Source: an uncultured bacterium
GTDB lineage: Bacteria; Patescibacteriota; Minisyncoccia; Phycocordibacterales; UBA1006
Assembly (NCBI GenBank): GCA_937898165.1
Contig: CALDKO010000100.1
Location: 1 to 16,660, forward strand
Direction of reading: 5' to 3'
DNA: 16,660 nt
This document shows, piece by piece, positions 13,989 through 16,660 of this stretch (position 1 is the stretch's first letter; each line of letters begins with the position of its first letter). The notes under the pieces are model-generated. The model was given only the letters and a program-made list of their open reading frames with translations. It had not been told where the DNA came from and ran no database searches. The position numbers were made by a program, and so were the translations under genes.

Positions 13989-14032
13989 TTAGATTATCAG
14001 GTTTGACTTTGTAGCCTAACCTGATAATCTAA
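13989..14032 (+). promoter_or_regulatory. ndk promoter embedded in a 15-bp hairpin
   Basis: TTGACT (14003-14008), a 16-nt spacer, and an extended -10 TG-A-TAATCT (hexamer 14025-14030); the ATG at 14037 follows after 6 nt. The same bases form a perfect 15-bp inverted repeat, 13989-14003 against 14018-14032, with a 14-nt loop. The right arm covers the -10 box and the left arm touches the -35. A dimeric regulator or a cruciform could compete with RNA polymerase here. Confidence 0.55.
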
Positions 14033-14036
14033 TGCT

Positions 14037-14504
14037 ATGCAAACAGAAAAATCATTAATTATTATAAAACCAGACGCTATTCAGCGAAACTTGGTAGGTG
14101 AAATTATTACTCGTTTTGAACGAAAAGGGTTAAAAATTATTGGTATGAAAATGATGCACCTCACTGATGTATTATTAGAAGAACATTATGCACACGTTGC
14201 AGATAAGCCATTTTTCCCACGAATTCGTAAATTTATGAAATCTGCACCGGTAATTGTTATGGCAATCGCGGGAGCTCAGGCAGTTTCAGCAATTCGAACT
14301 ATTGTTGGCCCTACAAAATCTTTTGAAGCAGCAGCAGGGACAATCCGTGGAGATTTGGCTATGAGTATGCAATCAAACGTGGTTCATGCATCAGATTCAG
14401 TAGAAAATGGTGAAGCAGAAATCAAACGATTTTTCAAAGAAGATGAGATTTTGGTATATGAAAAATTAGGTGAAACTGTTGTATATTCAGATCTTTTTGA
14501 ATAG
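14037..14504 (+). CDS. ndk: Nucleoside diphosphate kinase
   Basis: 155 residues. It transfers the gamma-phosphate of ATP to NDPs through a phospho-histidine intermediate, balancing (d)NTP pools. The catalytic His117 lies in 'NVVHASDS' (family NxxHxSDS). Also present are 'SLIIIKPDAIQRNLVGEII' at the N-terminus, the Kpn-loop-type 'HYAHVADKPFFPRI', and 'GTIRGDLA' (101-108). The protein is slightly longer than typical NDKs (about 140), with a C-terminal extension 'EKLGETVVYSDLFE' after the core. The 'EAAAGTIRGD' stretch replaces the usual 'PGTIRGD', a mild divergence. The ATG lies 6 nt after an extended -10 box, with no Shine-Dalgarno, implying a leaderless message. No terminator hairpin is evident directly after the stop; the next promoter begins at once. 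Confidence 0.93.
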   Translation: MQTEKSLIIIKPDAIQRNLVGEIITRFERKGLKIIGMKMMHLTDVLLEEHYAHVADKPFFPRIRKFMKSAPVIVMAIAGAQAVSAIRTIVGPTKSFEAAAGTIRGDLAMSMQSNVVHASDSVENGEAEIKRFFKEDEILVYEKLGETVVYSDLFE

Positions 14505-14532
14505 TTGCATCCATTGTACGTTTTGATATAAT
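14505..14532 (+). promoter_or_regulatory. Promoter of the ncRNA gene
   Basis: TTGCAT (14505-14510), a 16-nt spacer, and an extended -10 TG-A-TATAAT (hexamer 14527-14532). The expected start is about 14539, exactly where the RNA's closing stem begins. Confidence 0.7.
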
Positions 14533-14538
14533 CAGACT

Positions 14539-14699
14539 ACTGGACCAAGAAAAAAGATTTTTAAACAATTTTTTTAAGGGAATCCGAGTAAATGTACCCT
14601 GTGGGGCATATTTCAGGACAACCATCTTTTCACAAAGTGGTTACAATCTCTTTTTATTCGGGTTCAGTCAAAAAAATCATACATTTGTATGGTTTTTTT
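14539..14699 (+). ncRNA. Unassigned structured small RNA (about 130-nt body plus terminator)
   Basis: No convincing protein is encoded here, but the stretch has its own promoter (start about 14539) and an intrinsic terminator (14670-14699). The RNA is closed by an 8-bp stem, ACTGGACC (14539-14546) with GGTTCAGT (14661-14668, one G-U). This continues as an A/U-rich stem (AAAAA 14551-14555 with UUUUU 14651-14655, then GAUU 14556-14559 with AAUC 14645-14648). Inside are a hairpin AACCA-t-CTTT-TCAC-AAAG-TGGTT (14620-14642) and a possible GGG/CCC pairing (about 14578-14599). It lacks the conserved SRP 'GGAAG...AGCAGC' core, tmRNA features and the RNase P core as far as I can read. Its size and rod-like base allow a 6S-like regulator, but the identity is open. 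The downstream gene has its own promoter, so this is not simply its leader. Confidence 0.6.
14670..14699 (+). terminator. Terminator of the ncRNA gene
   Basis: A7, then TCATACA-TT-TGTATGG, then T7. The CATAC/GTATG stem is extended by A-T pairs and ends in a clean T tract one base after the RNA's closing stem. Confidence 0.85.
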
Positions 14700-14725
14700 G
14701 ATTTCAATTAATATAGTGATATAAT
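14698..14725 (+). promoter_or_regulatory. Promoter of the small membrane protein gene (leaderless layout)
   Basis: TTGATT (14698-14703), a 16-nt spacer, and an extended -10 TG-A-TATAAT (hexamer 14720-14725). The ATG at 14732 follows after 6 nt. The -35 overlaps the end of the ncRNA terminator's T tract. Confidence 0.65.
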
Positions 14726-14731
14726 TAACCC

Positions 14732-15145
14732 ATGAAATATTTTAAGAATATGGAGTTTAATAATACGTTTTTCAAACTTGGTTTGGTAACACTATTGATC
14801 GTTGTCACCCTTGAATCCTTTGCTGACGTGTTTGATTGGTATTATATATTTCCACATTTAGATACACCAATGCATATATTAGGTGGAATGTTGGTCGGAT
14901 TTTTTGCCTTGGCATATACACCACGAGGTGCCAATAGTATTCAAAAATTAGTCTGGGTCGTTGGTTGGTCGTTGTTAGTTGGTGGATTACTTGAGGTGGT
15001 AGAATGGATATTAGATACTCGTGCGCATTTAGGGATTCTCTTGCAGCAAAATTCATTCGATACTTTTACGGATATGCTGCATGATTTTGCAGGAGGTGTT
15101 ATTGCATATTGTTTCGGATATTTTACTAAAAAAACTAATCAATAA
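14732..15145 (+). CDS. Small four-helix membrane protein, YjdF/DUF2238-like
   Basis: 137 residues with four probable membrane helices: about 13-30 ('FKLGLVTLLIVVTLES'), 48-63 ('HILGGMLVGFFALAYT'), 74-92 ('LVWVVGWSLLVGGLLEVVEW') and 115-131 ('DFAGGVIAYCFGYF'). Charged and His residues recur at helix ends: 'LDTPMHILGG', 'LLEVVEW' and 'DTFTDMLHDFAGG'. This D..H...G / E..EW / DT..D...D..G pattern resembles the YjdF (DUF2238) family of uncharacterised inner-membrane proteins, here in a shortened form. No biochemical function is known to me. The conserved polar residues inside the membrane hint at metal or ion binding (inference). It has its own promoter with the start codon 6 nt after the -10 box. 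It is followed by the beta-CASP RNase gene. Confidence 0.7.
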   Translation: MKYFKNMEFNNTFFKLGLVTLLIVVTLESFADVFDWYYIFPHLDTPMHILGGMLVGFFALAYTPRGANSIQKLVWVVGWSLLVGGLLEVVEWILDTRAHLGILLQQNSFDTFTDMLHDFAGGVIAYCFGYFTKKTNQ

Positions 15146-15151
15146 TTACAT

Positions 15152-15171
15152 TATCGTAGGTACGATATAAA
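15152..15171 (+). promoter_or_regulatory. Operator-like inverted repeat at the beta-CASP RNase promoter
   Basis: TATCGTA-GG-TACGATA (15152-15167) is a perfect 7-bp inverted repeat that overlaps a candidate -10, TATAAA (15166-15171), 11 nt before the ATG at 15183. The best -35 candidate (TTACAT, 15146-15151) is too close at 14 nt, so the promoter call is weak while the repeat is clear. Confidence 0.4.
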
Positions 15172-15182
15172 TTTATATTTTT

Positions 15183-16660
15183 ATGACTGATAAAAAACTA
15201 TTTGGAACAATTTCATTTTATGGAGCGACTGGTGATGTTACGGGAGCCAATTTCCTTATCGAAATTGCAGGTAAAAAGTTACTAGTAGATTGTGGATTAC
15301 ACCAAGGGGAACAAGCCGATAATGATCCTACATCGAATTATCGTGAATTCCCATATGATCCAGCCACTATTGATATATTATTCGTAACACATGCACATAC
15401 TGATCATATTGGAAAAATTCCAAAACTGGTTCGCGATGGTTTTCGGGGTGTAATTTATTCAACACCACCAACCAAAGATATTTCCGCATTGATGTTTGAT
15501 GATGCACTTGGACTCATGGAACGTGACGCAAAAGAAAAGGAAATCAAACCAATGTATGATAAAAACGATATTGCGAAAGCTTTGGAGTTATGGAAAGTTG
15601 TTTCTTATCACAATCATTTAGACATTGGAAATGATATCTCTGTGCAATTTTATGACGCTGGTCACGTACTGGGCTCTGCAATGGTTGAATTTTCGTATGG
15701 AGGTAAAAAGCTATTGTGTACAGGAGATTTGGGTAATACACCAACAACACTGTTAAAAGATACCGAGGTGTTCATGGAACCGAACTTCCTATTAATGGAA
15801 TCAGTATATGGTGATCGTAATCATGACACAGAGGATCGTACAAAACATTTAGAACGAGTCATTGAGGATGTTATCCAGAAAAAAGGAACATTGATTATTC
15901 CTTCGTTTTCATTGGAACGTACCCAGGAAGTGTTATACGAATTAAATAACTTAATTGAGGATGGGCATGTTGCGCGTATTCCGGTGTATTTAGACTCGCC
16001 CTTGGCAATTGGTATTACAGAAATCTATCGTGGTGCAAAAGATTATTTTAACAAAACAGCAAAAGCAGATATTTTAGGCGGGGATGATATTTTCAGTTTC
16101 AAAGGACTTGAAATTGCACAAACAACTGATGATTCAAAAGCAATTTTTGGAGCACCAGATCCAAAAATTATTATTGCAGGTTCTGGGATGATGAACGGTG
16201 GACGTATTGTGCACCATGCACGACATTATTTACCAGGAGCAGAAAATACATTGTTGTTGGTAGGATATCAGGCAGTAGGAACATTAGGACGAGTTATCCA
16301 AAGTGGAGCTGATCGTGTGAGAATTTTTGGCGAAGAAGTTCCAGTACGAGCAACCATTGATACTATTACTGGGTTTTCAGGTCATAAAGGATCTGATCAA
16401 TTGGTGGATTTTGTTAAATCGGTTTCAAAAAATATTGAAACAGTATACGTAGTAATGGGGGAACCGTCGTCGTCGGAATTTTTGGCTAACCGATTACGTG
16501 ATCAGGTGGCGGTAAATGCCGATCTGCAAAAAGCGATCCAGCACAATCTGATGGAACAGGTGGTCGCGCTGCATGGACTGGACACGGGCGCACTCGGCCT
16601 TACCGACTTTGCGCGTCTCGACACCGTGAAGGCGGCGCTCGACAGTGATCTCGGCGTATT
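15183..16660 (+). CDS. Metallo-beta-lactamase / beta-CASP ribonuclease (3' end beyond window)
   Basis: At least 492 codons, open at the window edge. It is a zinc-dependent RNase of the CPSF/YSH1-like bacterial group (compare Thermus TTHA0252), likely in RNA processing or decay. Visible MBL motifs are Asp36 ('LLVDCG'), 'THAHTDH' (His70, His72, Asp74, His75), His161 ('DAGHVLGS') and Asp182 ('TGDLG'). The beta-CASP region has 'MESVYGDR' (Glu206), 'IIPSFSLERTQEVLYEL', 'AGSGMMNGGR' and the late His in 'ITGFSGHKG'. Homology is expected through 'VYVVMGEPSSSEFLANRLRDQV'. From about 16503 the DNA becomes GC-rich (64 of the last 100 bases are G or C) and the codons change style, yet the frame stays open for about 50 more residues. 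The C-terminus is therefore suspect. The start at 15183 gives a normal family N-terminus. Confidence 0.88.
   Translation, partial: MTDKKLFGTISFYGATGDVTGANFLIEIAGKKLLVDCGLHQGEQADNDPTSNYREFPYDPATIDILFVTHAHTDHIGKIPKLVRDGFRGVIYSTPPTKDISALMFDDALGLMERDAKEKEIKPMYDKNDIAKALELWKVVSYHNHLDIGNDISVQFYDAGHVLGSAMVEFSYGGKKLLCTGDLGNTPTTLLKDTEVFMEPNFLLMESVYGDRNHDTEDRTKHLERVIEDVIQKKGTLIIPSFSLERTQEVLYELNNLIEDGHVARIPVYLDSPLAIGITEIYRGAKDYFNKTAKADILGGDDIFSFKGLEIAQTTDDSKAIFGAPDPKIIIAGSGMMNGGRIVHHARHYLPGAENTLLLVGYQAVGTLGRVIQSGADRVRIFGEEVPVRATIDTITGFSGHKGSDQLVDFVKSVSKNIETVYVVMGEPSSSEFLANRLRDQVAVNADLQKAIQHNLMEQVVALHGLDTGALGLTDFARLDTVKAALDSDLGV
16503..16660. other. GC-rich terminal segment, compositionally foreign
   Basis: By hand count 16561-16660 holds 64 G+C of 100, and 16501-16560 holds 30 of 60, against a clearly AT-rich remainder of the window. 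Codons turn to GCG, CTG, GTC, GGC and CTC, which are rare elsewhere here. The transition falls just where the RNase family normally ends. It may be a chimeric assembly join or foreign DNA. Confidence 0.65.

Noticed and set aside
13883..13999. ATTATCA direct repeat on both sides of hairpin element 3 as a target-site duplication
   Set aside because: The copies (13883-13889, 13993-13999) are not flush with the element ends and are short AT-rich words, so chance is likely.
14434..14625. Minus-strand ORF of 63 codons over the end of ndk and the ncRNA
   Set aside because: It has no recognisable motif, it is antisense to ndk, and the stretch shows promoter, stem and terminator signals for a plus-strand RNA.
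14539..14668. SRP RNA, tmRNA or RNase P RNA as identity of the small RNA
   Set aside because: The SRP tetraloop/asymmetric-loop core, the tmRNA tRNA-like ends with CCA, and the RNase P conserved core are not readable in the sequence; the GGGTTCAGTC end only superficially recalls a T-arm.

Overview
The window is a low-GC bacterial segment that is AT-rich almost throughout, with short intergenic gaps and genes on both strands. TAA, TAG and TGA all act as stops, and I see no in-frame TGA inside a gene, so the standard bacterial code fits. I infer a Candidate Phyla Radiation (Patescibacteria, Parcubacteria-like) genome. The basis is family resemblance: a ComEC without its C-terminal hydrolase domain, a cytoplasmic TraD/TraG-type ATPase with no visible membrane anchor, and a long YadA-like/S74 surface fibre with the 'DCAPGDTDC' N-terminal style. 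This placement was not checked by phylogeny.

Layout. 1-1000: the first codons of a leftward gene, then a CysQ/inositol-phosphatase-family phosphatase. 1070-2800: RecJ-type single-strand exonuclease. 2808-3713 (minus): a stand-alone SpoT-like HD hydrolase downstream of a small Cys-rich protein. 3824-5433: a TrmB-like regulator with operator-like repeats, then an RNase HI with a C-terminal hybrid-binding domain. 5434-5714: two very long perfect hairpins, described under findings. 5715-7208: ComEC. 7242-10007: a secreted fibre gene cut by one in-frame TAA just before its S74 auto-processing domain. 10036-10932 (minus): an anchored or secreted alpha/beta hydrolase. 11039-13855: TraD/TraG-like ATPase. 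13856-14036: a third long inverted repeat and a promoter hairpin. 14037-14504: nucleoside diphosphate kinase. 14505-14700: a compact, previously unassigned ncRNA gene with its own promoter, closing stem and terminator. 14732-15145: small membrane protein. 15183-end: metallo-beta-lactamase/beta-CASP RNase, whose last ~150 bases switch to GC-rich sequence.

Functional threads. Several genes handle nucleic acids: RecJ, RNase H, ComEC, the TraD-like ATPase and the beta-CASP RNase. With ComEC, RecJ and the ATPase this is compatible with DNA uptake and processing, but the genes are mostly separate transcription units and no operon links them. Two genes concern nucleotide signalling or turnover (HD alarmone hydrolase, CysQ-like phosphatase), and NDK supplies NTPs. 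The fibre and the hydrolase face the cell surface.

Most striking observations: (a) two inverted copies of a ~42-nt core, each enclosed by a different but perfectly self-complementary 27-29 bp arm pair; (b) a repeated promoter layout in which an (extended) -10 box lies 6-9 nt before the start codon with no Shine-Dalgarno, implying leaderless mRNAs for about seven genes; (c) the unassigned ncRNA at 14539-14699.
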